A DNA stretch of 37,385 bases from MGOM01 sp035455265 (GTDB lineage Bacteria; Chloroflexota; Anaerolineae; Anaerolineales; E44-bin32), in NCBI GenBank assembly GCA_035455265.1, contig DATIFK010000146.1, positions 1 to 37,385 of the forward strand, given 5' to 3'. The position numbers and the translations under genes are program-made. The notes beneath the pieces are model-generated. The model did not search any database. It had not been told where the DNA came from and saw nothing but the letters and a program-made list of their open reading frames with translations. The first letter of the stretch is position 1; each line of letters begins with the position of its first letter. Below, one piece after another: positions 8,687 to 17,669 of the stretch.

Positions 8687-9993
8687 GTTCCCCCTCTCCC
8701 GCCAGCCGAGCTCCCCGGCGGGATGGTGCCCCACCGATCAGTGTGGTGGTTGCGCTTGTCGTCGTACATGACGGCATCGGCCTGGGCGATCAAGTCGGCC
8801 AGGCGGCAGCCCTTCTCGCCGGTGGCCGACCCGATGGAAAGATGGAGGGGCGGGTCGTCGGTGGAGCCGTTGTGGGCCTCCAGACGAGATGCCAGACGCT
8901 CAAGCGCCTTTCGGGCGGCGGCCATGTCGGCCCCGGGGAGAATCACGGCGAATTCGTCACCGCCGATGCGAGCGACGGCGTCCTCGCGGCGGAAGGTGCC
9001 GCGCAACAACTCGGCTGCCCGCTGGAGCAGGACGTCGCCCTGGGCGTGGCCCAGATGGTCATTCACGGCTTTGAGGCCGTCGACGTCGGCCACGATGACA
9101 CTGACGGGGAAAGTGCGGCCGATCTCGGCCCGGGCCATCTCCTCCTCGAAGTAGGCCCGGTTGTAGGCGCCCGTCAGGGCGTCGTGAAGACTCAGATAGA
9201 TCAACCTCTCTTCGGCCCGCTTGCGGTCGGTGATGTCGTGCGAATTGACGACCACGCCGCGCACGTTCGGATCGGCCAAGAGATTGTTGCCGCGCACCTC
9301 CAACCAGCGCCAGGTGCCATCCTTGTGCAGACAGCGGACCTCCAGGCTGGCGCCCGGCCCGGGCTTGAGCAGCAAGCGGCCGAGAGCCTCGCGCACGCGC
9401 TCAAGGTCTTCGGGGTGGACCTGCTCGAAGGCCGGACGCCCGACCCGCTCTTCGGGGGTGAACCCCAGTGCGCGCTCGATCGATGGCGTCTCGTAGCGGA
9501 TCGTCCAGTCCGGCTCGAGGATGCTGATGACCTCGATGCCATTCTCGATCAGCGAGCGAAAATGGGCTTCACGGCGGCGGACGGCCTCTTCGGCCTCGGC
9601 CTTGGCCTGGCGCAGCTGCCGATCCTCGACCGCGCGTCGGACGGCGGGGGCCAACCGGGTCAGGTTGTCCTTGAGAACGTAATCGGAGGCGCCTCGGCGG
9701 AGGCACTCCAGAGCGGCTTCCTCGAAGAAGCCCGTAACGATGACGAAGGGTAGCCCGGGCGAGCGTTCGGCTGCCAGGTCCAACGCATGCAGCGCGTCGA
9801 AGTCCACCAGGTTGATGTCGGCCAGGGCCACATCCCAGGCTTGGCCAAGGGCGTCGAGAAACGAATCCCGGGCATCGACACGCCGCCACTCGATGGGACC
9901 CAAATCGTGGTTCAACGCCGCGGCCATGAGCTCGGCGTCGCTGGAGACGTCCTCCAGGATCAACACCCGGAGCCGGGGCATCACCGGGGCCAC
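8683..9993 (-). CDS. REC-PAS-GGDEF response-regulator diguanylate cyclase
   Basis: This 436-aa cytoplasmic protein links phosphorelay to c-di-GMP synthesis. The receiver (residues ~7-122) has E14/D15, phosphoacceptor D59 in VALADINLVDFD, and K108. A short helical linker (126-145) leads to a PAS domain (~146-262) that ends in the usual DITDRKRAEERL. The GGDEF domain (~263-420) has LTGAYNRAYF, VADVDGLKAVND, an RRED I-site (335-338) and RIGGDEF (GGDEF 344-348). The GTG at 9993 is preferred because AGGAAGG lies eight bases upstream; TTG at 9999 and ATG at 9981 are in-frame alternatives. The gene starts 30 bases after the Rcp1-like regulator and overlaps the next kinase by four bases. Phosphorylation probably drives dimerisation and activation, as in PleD/WspR-type enzymes. 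The phosphate donor is not known. Confidence 0.9.
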   Translation of the reverse strand: MAPVMPRLRVLILEDVSSDAELMAAALNHDLGPIEWRRVDARDSFLDALGQAWDVALADINLVDFDALHALDLAAERSPGLPFVIVTGFFEEAALECLRRGASDYVLKDNLTRLAPAVRRAVEDRQLRQAKAEAEEAVRRREAHFRSLIENGIEVISILEPDWTIRYETPSIERALGFTPEERVGRPAFEQVHPEDLERVREALGRLLLKPGPGASLEVRCLHKDGTWRWLEVRGNNLLADPNVRGVVVNSHDITDRKRAEERLIYLSLHDALTGAYNRAYFEEEMARAEIGRTFPVSVIVADVDGLKAVNDHLGHAQGDVLLQRAAELLRGTFRREDAVARIGGDEFAVILPGADMAAARKALERLASRLEAHNGSTDDPPLHLSIGSATGEKGCRLADLIAQADAVMYDDKRNHHTDRWGTIPPGSSAGGRGGT

Positions 9994-10023
9994 CCGCAAG
10001 TCCTTCCTGCCACCCGGTCCGCC

Positions 10024-10470
10024 TCACACTTTCGGCGGCTGATTGAGCAGCAGCCAGAAGAGGCCGATGGTGCGCACCGCCTCTGTGAACTGCTGGAAGT
10101 CGACGGGCTTCAGGATGTATGAATTGATCCCCAGGTTGTAGCTTTCCGTCACGTCGCGCTCCTCACGCGAGGACGTCAGCGCGACCACCGGGATCTTGCG
10201 CATCCGGGGGTCGGCCTTGATCTGTCGCAGGACCTCCAGCCCGTCCACTTTGGGCAGCTTCAGGTCGAGCAGCACGACACGGGGGATCTGGTTGATGTCT
10301 CGGTGGCTGTAGGCGCCGCGGGCGAAGATGTAGTCGAGCGCTTCGGCCCCGTCGCGCACAACCTCAATACGGTTGGCCAACTTGTGCTTCGTAAGGGCGT
10401 GCATGGCCAGTTCGATATCGTTGGGATTGTCCTCTACAAGCAGGATTTCCGCCGGCATCTCAACGCTCAT
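10024..10470 (-). CDS. Rcp1-like single-domain response regulator
   Basis: This 148-aa protein consists of one receiver domain and no output domain. Landmarks are ILLVEDNPNDIELAMHAL at the N-terminus (E13/D14), phosphoacceptor D69 in VVLLDLKLPKVDG, the T/S switch in VVALTSS, and K121 in YILKPVDFQQF. The NPNDIEL start, the insertion around GAYSHRD and the long last helix fit the Rcp1 group, whose members pair with phytochrome-type kinases. The ATG at 10470 overlaps the TGA of the kinase gene upstream as ATGA and has AAAGGAG seven bases ahead, so the two are very likely a cognate pair. It probably acts as a phosphate shuttle within the operon. It contains no DNA-binding or enzymatic module. Confidence 0.92.
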   Translation of the reverse strand: MSVEMPAEILLVEDNPNDIELAMHALTKHKLANRIEVVRDGAEALDYIFARGAYSHRDINQIPRVVLLDLKLPKVDGLEVLRQIKADPRMRKIPVVALTSSREERDVTESYNLGINSYILKPVDFQQFTEAVRTIGLFWLLLNQPPKV

Positions 10471-12278
10471 GTTCCGCTCCTTTCTGGCAGGGTGAAGGAA
10501 AAAGTGGCGCCCCGGTCGACGGCGCCCTCGGCCCAGACGCGCCCTCCATGGCGGTGCACGATTCGCTGAACAATGGCCAACCCGACGCCCGTGCCTTCAT
10601 AGTCTTCGGCTCGGTGCAGCCGCTGGAAGACGCCGAAGAGCTTGCCGACGTAGGCCATGTCGAACCCCACACCGTTATCCTGCACGAAGTAGACCGGTTT
10701 CCCGTCCTCCGTCCTCGAGCCGACATGAATGCGAGCCGGGTCTCGCTTGCGGGTGAACTTCAGGGCGTTGGACAGCAGGTTGACATAGAGCTGGCGAAGC
10801 AGCACGGGGTCGGCCAGCGCCTCCGGCATCTCGTCGATCTCGATCTCGACCTCTCGGGCCACCCGTTCTCCGTTCAGCTGGTCGAGGGCCTGCCGCGCCA
10901 GATTCGCCGGCTGGACGGTGCGGCGGCCGAATTCTTGGCGGCCGAGGCGCGAGAAGGCCAGCAGGTCATCGATGAGATGGCCCATCTTCTGCGTGTTGTC
11001 GCGCACCAGGTCCAGGTAGCGGCGGGCCTCCCCATCGAGCGAGGCTGCGTGCTCTTCCAGAAGGATGCGGGAGAAGCCGTCCACCGCACGCAGCGGGGCT
11101 CGCAGGTCGTGGGAAACCGAGTACGAAAAGGCCTCCAACTCCCGGTTGGCCGCCTCCAATTCCGCGGCGCGGGCGCGCAGGCTGGTGTCCTTCTGCGCCA
11201 GGGAATCCGCCCTGGCATTGAACTCTCGAGCCAGGGATCCCAACTCGTCGCGTGAGCTATCTGGCAATCGAAAACCCAGATCACCCTGCCCAAAGCGCGC
11301 CACCCCGGCCTGCAGCCCCAGGATCGGCAGCGTCAGGCTGCGCGCCAGCACTACCGCTATGACGACGGCGGCCACCAGTGCCAGCGCGCTGATGGCGGCC
11401 ACCGCCCTTCCAAACGATCGGGTCGGAGCGTAAGCCTCGGCCTGATCCATCTTTACGATCAGGCATAACTCGCGTTCCGGGAGCCAGGTGTAGACGGCGA
11501 TCGCGGGTACTCCCCGGTAGTCCAGCTGGTCGATCGCTCCACTTCTCCCCTCCAAGCATCGTTCGACAGCCTGGGTGTGGATGCCGCGCTGAAGCACAAC
11601 GGGATCGATGACGAAGCGCGGCTGAGTTACGAACAGATTTGACGTACTCACCAGCAGGGTATCGTCGGACTCGTGCAGACCGGAGCGTCGACTGATGATG
11701 GCGTTCATCTCGTCCAGGTCGATTCGTCCGGCCAGGACGCCCACCAGCCTCCCATCCGGGGCGCGCAAGGGGGCGGCGGAAGTCATCGCCGGCTCCTGAA
11801 GGGCAACGGAGTAGTACAGGTTCTCGACATAGGGCCCGGCCTTGCCCTGAAGGAAGTAGGGCCGATCTTCTTTTAGCTTGCCTTCTTCGGTGGGATCGCT
11901 GGAGGCCACAACCTGACCGGATCGCGGGTCAATCACCATCAGGCTCATGAATTCGCCCCCAGCTGACCGTGGGAGGATCTCCTCCAACAGGAGACGATGC
12001 GCGTTTGCAGCCTCCGGGGAACCAGAGGGGGCGTCGTACAGTTCCACGGCATGTGTCAGCGTGCCCGGGTCTTGCGCCAGCCGCGCGATGTCCTGGCGTT
12101 TCTCTTCCACCCATGCCTCGAGCGCGCCCTGCTTCTCGATCGCGGTGGACTGCAGCTCGGAGATCGTAGCCGACCGTAGCGCCGCCCGGCCGCTGTTGTA
12201 GGCCAGGAAGCCCACGGCAGCCAACAAGGCCGCGGCGTAGACCACAAACGTGAGAGTAATCCTGGGTGTGAGTTTCAC
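10467..12278 (-). CDS. Membrane dCache-HAMP sensor histidine kinase
   Basis: This is a 603-aa transmembrane sensor kinase. TM1 spans ~7-28. An extracellular region (~30-285) has the double-Cache look: a long first helix, FMSLMVIDPRSGQVVASSDP, DRPYFLQGK, and SAAPLRAPDGRLVGVLAGRIDL. TM2 spans ~290-312, followed by HAMP (313-365), a coiled segment, and a phytochrome-type HisKA with H390 in SYSVSHDLRAPLRAVDGFSRIL. HATPase_c has N-box NLLSNALKF, an intact G1 box DNGVGF (534-539) and G2 box GTGVGLAI. Cache domains bind small metabolites such as amino or organic acids; the ligand cannot be read here. The start is GTG at 12278, 33 bases after the preceding gene, with only a weak, distant ribosome site. 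It overlaps the Rcp1-like regulator gene, its probable partner. Confidence 0.92.
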   Translation of the reverse strand: MKLTPRITLTFVVYAAALLAAVGFLAYNSGRAALRSATISELQSTAIEKQGALEAWVEEKRQDIARLAQDPGTLTHAVELYDAPSGSPEAANAHRLLLEEILPRSAGGEFMSLMVIDPRSGQVVASSDPTEEGKLKEDRPYFLQGKAGPYVENLYYSVALQEPAMTSAAPLRAPDGRLVGVLAGRIDLDEMNAIISRRSGLHESDDTLLVSTSNLFVTQPRFVIDPVVLQRGIHTQAVERCLEGRSGAIDQLDYRGVPAIAVYTWLPERELCLIVKMDQAEAYAPTRSFGRAVAAISALALVAAVVIAVVLARSLTLPILGLQAGVARFGQGDLGFRLPDSSRDELGSLAREFNARADSLAQKDTSLRARAAELEAANRELEAFSYSVSHDLRAPLRAVDGFSRILLEEHAASLDGEARRYLDLVRDNTQKMGHLIDDLLAFSRLGRQEFGRRTVQPANLARQALDQLNGERVAREVEIEIDEMPEALADPVLLRQLYVNLLSNALKFTRKRDPARIHVGSRTEDGKPVYFVQDNGVGFDMAYVGKLFGVFQRLHRAEDYEGTGVGLAIVQRIVHRHGGRVWAEGAVDRGATFSFTLPERSGT

Positions 12279-12311
12279 TTGCTGAAGATTTCCCTTCTCA
12301 AGGCCGAATCC

Positions 12312-15300
12312 TTACGGCGGCGAGACCGGGAGCCAGACGGAGAACGTCGTCCCCACCGAGGCATTGCTTTCCACCTCAATCCACCCATGATGTCTCTCGA
12401 CGATGTCCTTGCAGATCGCCAGCCCCAATCCCGTGCCCGGCTCGCCCGAGAAGCGGGCTGTGCGTCCGCGGTAGAAGCGCTCGAAGATGTGCGGCAGGTC
12501 TTCCGGCGGGATGGGCGGGCCGCTGTTGTGAACCCGCCCCACCAGATGCAGGCGCCCGCGCACGTGCGCCTCGCGTGTGCTGACCAGCACCGTGCCGGCG
12601 GCCGGCGTATAGGCGACGGCGTTGCTGACCAGATTGGTGAAGACCTGGACGATCTGCTCGCGGCTGACCCACGCCGCCGGCAGGTCGGGGTCGGGCTCGT
12701 GGATCAAGTGAATGCTCTTGGCCTCGGCGCGAGCCCGCTGGGTGGTGACGACCTCGCCCAGGATGGGGTCGAGCGGATGAGCCTCGAAGTTGAGCTGGAC
12801 CCGGTCGCGCTCCAGCCGCGACAGCGTCAGCAGATCCTCGATCAGCCGCGCCAAACGTTCCGCCTCACGCCGCAGGATGGCCTGATACTCCTCGCGCCGC
12901 TTGTCGCGGGCGGGGTCGCCGAGCAGGTCCAGGTAGAGCAGGATGTTGGCGATGGGGGTGCGCAGCTCGTGCGACACGTTGGAGACGAAGTCGCTCTTCA
13001 TCTCGTCGAGCTCTTGCAGGCGGAGGTTGGCCTCCTCCAGCGCCCGCGTGCGCTGCTGGACGCGTTCTTCCAAGTTCTCCATCACCCCCAGGCGGTGCAT
13101 GGCACTGGCCGCCATATCGGCCACCGCCATGGCGATGCGCGTCTCCGAGTCGCTGAAGGGGGCCCGCCGGCCGGCCCACAACAAACCGAGCACTTGCTCC
13201 TGCGAGACGAGCGGCACGCAGACGACCGCTCTCGCTCCGGCCAGATCGTCGCGGCGATGGAACAGGTCGTCGGCGGGCGCGTGATCGGTCAGGTACGGCT
13301 GGCGCAGGTGCAGGACGCGCCCGCGGACTCCATCCAACGCCGGCCGAACGCGGCCGGTCCACTCGACCCAGGCGCCGCGCGCCAGTTCGGTTCGCATCTC
13401 CAGCCCGGAGGGCAGCAGCACTTCGACCGCCGACCCTTCGGCCTGCATCAGGTCGAGCAGTTGATCGAGCAGAATCGGGAGCATCTCGCCGCGCGAGGCG
13501 GCGGCGCGCAATGCCCCGGCAACCTTCACGACCGCACCCAGGTAGCCGGCGTGTTGACGCATGTCTTCGATCAGGCGGGCCTTCTCCAGCCCCACCGCCA
13601 CCTGGCTGGCGAACGCGGCATACTGGTCGATGTCGTCGGACTGGAGGTTTTCTCCCCACACGAACAGGACTCCGGTGACAAGATCCTTCGACACCAGCGG
13701 CAGCCCGATCGTGCGCGTCTTTTCCGTTCCGGCGCCGAGCCGCATCAGGATGTCAACCGCGCGACGCGGCAGCCGAGGCAGGAGTTGCCGGACCAGGTCG
13801 GGCGTGGGCAGAAACACCGGCTTTCGTTCGCGGACCAGATCCCGGTAGATCGGTAGCCTCTTGCCGGGGATCGTCAGGCCGATGACGGTTTCCCCGATGA
13901 CTCTCTCGGCCTGCGCAACAATGTCACCCGAAACAGAGGCGAAGCGAAGGACGAAGGTTTCCGCCTCCGGATCGACCATCGCCACCCAGCACCCCAGTCC
14001 GATTCGCCGCAGCTCTCCCCCCAGGCTCTGCAGGAACTCGTCGGGGTCCGCCGTTCGCTCGAGGATGACCGCCACCTGGCTCAACGCCGCCAAGAGACCG
14101 TGCGAGTGGGCCAGGGCGGTGGAGCGCTGTCGCTCGGCGTCCAGCAGACGCGCCTGCTCGAAGGCGACAGCCACCTGGCTGGCGAAGACGGCGTACGACT
14201 CCACGGTCGCCTCGCTCAGGTCCCGGCCCCACAGGAACAGCCCGCCCAGCACGCCGCCCTCGGTCTCGAGAGGCAGGCACATCGTTTTCGAATCGGCGCC
14301 GATCCCGGTGGCCTGCAGGATGCGTTCGACCAGCTGGCCCGGGAAGGAAGGGGCCAATCGGCGGACAAGGTAGGTGCTGTCCATCAACAAGGGCCGGCGC
14401 TCTACGAACAGATCGTCGTAGAAGAACAGGTCGGCGTGTGCGATGCGGTAGCCACGCACGCTGATGCCCAGGGCTTTTTCGAGGGGCGCCAGCAGCCCGG
14501 TGTCCGGCGTGGCATAGCGGACGATCAGGTCTCCCGTGGGAGGATCCAACACGGCCAGCCAGAAGTTGACGCCGAGGGGCAGCAAGTGCTCGCGGAGTGT
14601 CGTCAACACCTGCTCGGGGTCGTGGGTCCGCTGCAAGCGCGCGGCGACGCGGCTCAGGCCCGTGACCTGCTGGTGAGCGCGGGCCAATTCCGCCAGGCGG
14701 CCGCGCTCGGACTCCAACAGACGGGCGTTCTCCAGCGCCAGGGCAGCCTGATCGGCGAAGAGCGATACCAGGCGTACTTCTTCGGCGGTGAAATCGCCTT
14801 GCATCGTCGCGTCGGTGATGACGATCACCCCCAGGATGTCCGTTCCTCGCCGCAGCGGGACGCCAAGAACGCGCCCGAAACGGTGGCCTTCGTAGACCTG
14901 CGAGCGCCCTTCCCAGGCGCTGTAGTCGGCGATCGCCATAGGCTCGCCGTGCAGCGCCACTTTCCCCGAAAGCCCCTCGCCGATCTCCAGCCGGGCGCCG
15001 ACGAAATCCCGCGGCAGGTTGTGGCTGACCACCAATTCCAGGGCATGCTCGTCGGGCCGGACCAGGTAGAGGCCGCCGGAGTTGGTGCCAACCAAGCGTG
15101 CGGCGCGCTCGATGATCGTCCGCAGCAAGGCATCGAGATCCGGCTGACGGCTGACCTCCAGCGAGGTCTCGTACAGGACTTGGAGCTCGCCGGCGTGCCG
15201 CTCCAGCTCCTGTTCGGCCAGCTTTCGATCGCTGAAGTCCTCCAACGTGCCTTCGTAGAACAGCAGACGCCCGGCGGCGTCGTGCACCGCTCGCGCGTTC

Positions 15301-17669
15301 TCGCGCACGAAGATGGTTGTGCCGTCTCGGCGCGTCCACGTGGATTCCAATCCGATCACCTGCCCGTCGCGCTCGATGCGCTCGCGGATGGCGGGGCGAA
15401 GGTGGACCGGGACGAAACCTCCGGCCTTGGGCTTCCGCTCGGCCAGTTCTTCGAAGCTGTCAAAGCCCAGCATGCGCACGCCGGCCGGGTTGACGAACAG
15501 GATGCGACCCTCCGGCGTGGTGCGGTAGATGCCGATGGCGGCATTCTCGGTCAGGGCGCGGTAGCGCTCTTCGCTCTGCCGCAGCTCCTCGTAGTGGCGC
15601 ACGTCCGCCATGGCCGCCCCGAGCTGGTCGCTCAGAATGTCCAGGACCAGAATGTCGCTTTCCCCAAAGGCGTCGACATGCGTCGACTGCACATCGAGCA
15701 CCCCGACCGTGGCTCCTTCGGACCGGATGGGCAGGCTCAGCTCGGCGCGGGTGCGGACCCTGTCGGGGAAGTAGTTGAGGTACCTCGGCTCACGGCCGAC
15801 GTCGTTGGCCAGCAGCAACTCGCCGCTGGCGGCGGTGCTGCCGACCATGCCACGGCCGAGCGCCACGCGGTGGCCGGGCGGGTAGAGGTGAGCGAAGGCG
15901 CCCGCACGGGCCCGCATCTCCAAGTCCCCGTCCCCGTCCCGGCGAAGGAAGATGGCGACATGCTCGTAGCCGAACCGCTCCTGCACCAGGGCGGTGGTGC
16001 GGTCCAGCAGGGCCTGCAGATCCGTCACGGAGCCGACGCGCATGCCGATCTCGTTGAGCGCCTCGAGCTGCGACGCCCGGCGGGCCAGGGCGGCTTCCGC
16101 CCGGCGCTGATCAGTGATATCGGTGACGATGCCGAGGATCGCCGGCGCCCCGTCGTACTGGATCAGACGCGTGGTATGGATGGCATCGATGCGCCGGCCA
16201 TCGGCGGCGACCAGGGTGTACGTATATGGTGGGACATCCTCGCCGTGGCGGTGCCGCTCCAGATTGGCCCGAACGATACTGTGGGACTCCGGAGCGATCA
16301 GATTCATGAAGTTGAAGGCGGGATCGCTGAACTCCTCCCGCGTATAACCCATGACGATGGCCGCCTGAGGGTTGGCGTACACGACCCGCCCGCCCTGGTT
16401 GATAAAGATCATGTTGGGAGATTCCTCGGCCAGGCCGCGGAATTTCTCCTCCGACTCGCGCAGCGCCGCTTCCGTCCGCTTGGCCTCGGTGATGTCGGCC
16501 ATGAGGCCGAGGATGCCGGTGACCACTCCGGACCCGTTGCGAATCGGCGCCGTCGACAGGCGGATGTCGATGGCGGAACCGTCCTTGCGCTGCCGGACGA
16601 TCTCGATCCCATCCAGGTGTTCGCCGCTCATCGCCCGCTCGCGCAGCACGCGGTGCTCCTCCAGCCGGTCGGGCGAGACCAGGGGGTTGAAGCGCCCGAT
16701 GACCTCGGCCTCGGACCAGCCGAAGACCTTCTCGGCGGCGGCGTTCCACATTTCGACCGTGCCGTCCGGTGCCAGGACCATGATGGCCAGCGGCGAGGCG
16801 TCGATCATGGCGCGCAGGGTGTCGTTGGAGGCGCGCAGGGCCTCCTCGGTGCGTTTCAAACCGGAAATGTCGGTGAAGACGGCGACGCTGCCGCCGTACT
16901 GGCCGGCCGAGAGCCGCGGCGATCCGCTCACCAACACCGGCACGCGCGAACCATCGCGGCGAAGCAGCTCGAGTTCGTAGCGGTCGGCGCGGCCGGCGGC
17001 GCGTCGCGAGTCGGCGGCGCGCACGGCCGCCTGCTGGTCGGGAGGGATGATGAGGGTCCAGTGCCGCCCGGTCAACTCCTGGCGGGTGTAGCCCAACAAC
17101 TCGGCGGCGGCCGGATTGACGAAGACGATGCAGCCCTGGGCATCCTCAATGAGGATGCCCTCCATGGTGCGGTCCACGATCTCGTCCAGCAGCGCCGCGT
17201 CGGGGGATTGGACCGTCGCCATCCGCCAGGGGCCCAGGCGGCGGAGGGCATCCGGCACCCCGTCGGCCAGCGCCTCGGGGGCGACGCAAGCCAGGGCGCC
17301 CTCCTGCAGACAGGTGGCTGCCAGACCGTCCTCGGGACCGGGATCGACGACGATGAAGGGCAGCAGTTCGCCTTCCTGGCGCACGAGACGCAAGGCGGCG
17401 GGCGCGTCCAGGCCGTCGACACAGCGGGCCGATAGGATCAGGTCAACCGGAGGATGGAGGGACCTTCGGAGTTCGCCCTCGGAGGCGGCGCGAGTCCAAT
17501 CGATGTCGAGGCCGGCACGGCGCAAAGCCTCCGCCTGAAGCTCGGCCTGCTGTTCTTCTCCATTAAGGAAGAGGACGCGCAGCGGAGTTGAGCTGCCCAC
17601 CGCTATCCATTCCCCGCCCCGCCGTCCGAGAAGATCCGTTGCTGCCCTGCAATCTGAAGAGGGCGGCAT
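12312..17669 (-). CDS. Giant PAS/GAF histidine kinase with degenerate receiver (1785 aa)
   Basis: This is the first and largest gene of the operon and encodes a soluble kinase. Domains: receiver fold ~29-147 lacking its phosphoacceptor (A81 where Asp is expected) and its acidic pair; PAS ~160-277, ~281-400 and ~405-525; GAF ~550-692; PAS ~700-820; GAF ~845-985; two related GAF-like domains (~1010-1175, ~1195-1368) with long inserts; GAF ~1390-1525; coiled coil 1528-1557; HisKA with H1567 in FVSNVSHELRTP; HATPase_c with N-box NLVSNAV and G2 box GTGLGLA. The G1 box is HNSGPPIP rather than DxGxG. The start is uncertain: ATG 17669 has no ribosome site, while GTG 17600 (MGSSTPLRVLF) starts just before the receiver, as in the sister kinase, and may be the true start. 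No ligand-binding Cys or His of known PAS/GAF cofactors was identified. Confidence 0.9.
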   Translation of the reverse strand: MPPSSDCRAATDLLGRRGGEWIAVGSSTPLRVLFLNGEEQQAELQAEALRRAGLDIDWTRAASEGELRRSLHPPVDLILSARCVDGLDAPAALRLVRQEGELLPFIVVDPGPEDGLAATCLQEGALACVAPEALADGVPDALRRLGPWRMATVQSPDAALLDEIVDRTMEGILIEDAQGCIVFVNPAAAELLGYTRQELTGRHWTLIIPPDQQAAVRAADSRRAAGRADRYELELLRRDGSRVPVLVSGSPRLSAGQYGGSVAVFTDISGLKRTEEALRASNDTLRAMIDASPLAIMVLAPDGTVEMWNAAAEKVFGWSEAEVIGRFNPLVSPDRLEEHRVLRERAMSGEHLDGIEIVRQRKDGSAIDIRLSTAPIRNGSGVVTGILGLMADITEAKRTEAALRESEEKFRGLAEESPNMIFINQGGRVVYANPQAAIVMGYTREEFSDPAFNFMNLIAPESHSIVRANLERHRHGEDVPPYTYTLVAADGRRIDAIHTTRLIQYDGAPAILGIVTDITDQRRAEAALARRASQLEALNEIGMRVGSVTDLQALLDRTTALVQERFGYEHVAIFLRRDGDGDLEMRARAGAFAHLYPPGHRVALGRGMVGSTAASGELLLANDVGREPRYLNYFPDRVRTRAELSLPIRSEGATVGVLDVQSTHVDAFGESDILVLDILSDQLGAAMADVRHYEELRQSEERYRALTENAAIGIYRTTPEGRILFVNPAGVRMLGFDSFEELAERKPKAGGFVPVHLRPAIRERIERDGQVIGLESTWTRRDGTTIFVRENARAVHDAAGRLLFYEGTLEDFSDRKLAEQELERHAGELQVLYETSLEVSRQPDLDALLRTIIERAARLVGTNSGGLYLVRPDEHALELVVSHNLPRDFVGARLEIGEGLSGKVALHGEPMAIADYSAWEGRSQVYEGHRFGRVLGVPLRRGTDILGVIVITDATMQGDFTAEEVRLVSLFADQAALALENARLLESERGRLAELARAHQQVTGLSRVAARLQRTHDPEQVLTTLREHLLPLGVNFWLAVLDPPTGDLIVRYATPDTGLLAPLEKALGISVRGYRIAHADLFFYDDLFVERRPLLMDSTYLVRRLAPSFPGQLVERILQATGIGADSKTMCLPLETEGGVLGGLFLWGRDLSEATVESYAVFASQVAVAFEQARLLDAERQRSTALAHSHGLLAALSQVAVILERTADPDEFLQSLGGELRRIGLGCWVAMVDPEAETFVLRFASVSGDIVAQAERVIGETVIGLTIPGKRLPIYRDLVRERKPVFLPTPDLVRQLLPRLPRRAVDILMRLGAGTEKTRTIGLPLVSKDLVTGVLFVWGENLQSDDIDQYAAFASQVAVGLEKARLIEDMRQHAGYLGAVVKVAGALRAAASRGEMLPILLDQLLDLMQAEGSAVEVLLPSGLEMRTELARGAWVEWTGRVRPALDGVRGRVLHLRQPYLTDHAPADDLFHRRDDLAGARAVVCVPLVSQEQVLGLLWAGRRAPFSDSETRIAMAVADMAASAMHRLGVMENLEERVQQRTRALEEANLRLQELDEMKSDFVSNVSHELRTPIANILLYLDLLGDPARDKRREEYQAILRREAERLARLIEDLLTLSRLERDRVQLNFEAHPLDPILGEVVTTQRARAEAKSIHLIHEPDPDLPAAWVSREQIVQVFTNLVSNAVAYTPAAGTVLVSTREAHVRGRLHLVGRVHNSGPPIPPEDLPHIFERFYRGRTARFSGEPGTGLGLAICKDIVERHHGWIEVESNASVGTTFSVWLPVSPP

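Noticed and set aside
12279..13856. 525-codon plus-strand frame
   Set aside because: Antisense to the kinase catalytic end, with no domain.
14100..17435. 1111-codon plus-strand frame opposite the 1785-aa kinase
   Set aside because: Composition is that of a shadow (His/Gln/Arg/Gly-rich, no motif). The minus strand gives a complete, motif-rich kinase.
3935..17669. Possible bacteriophytochrome in the kinase operon
   Set aside because: Although the Rcp1-like regulator suggests it, none of the kinases shows a PAS-GAF-PHY module with the chromophore Cys or PRxSF/DIP motifs.
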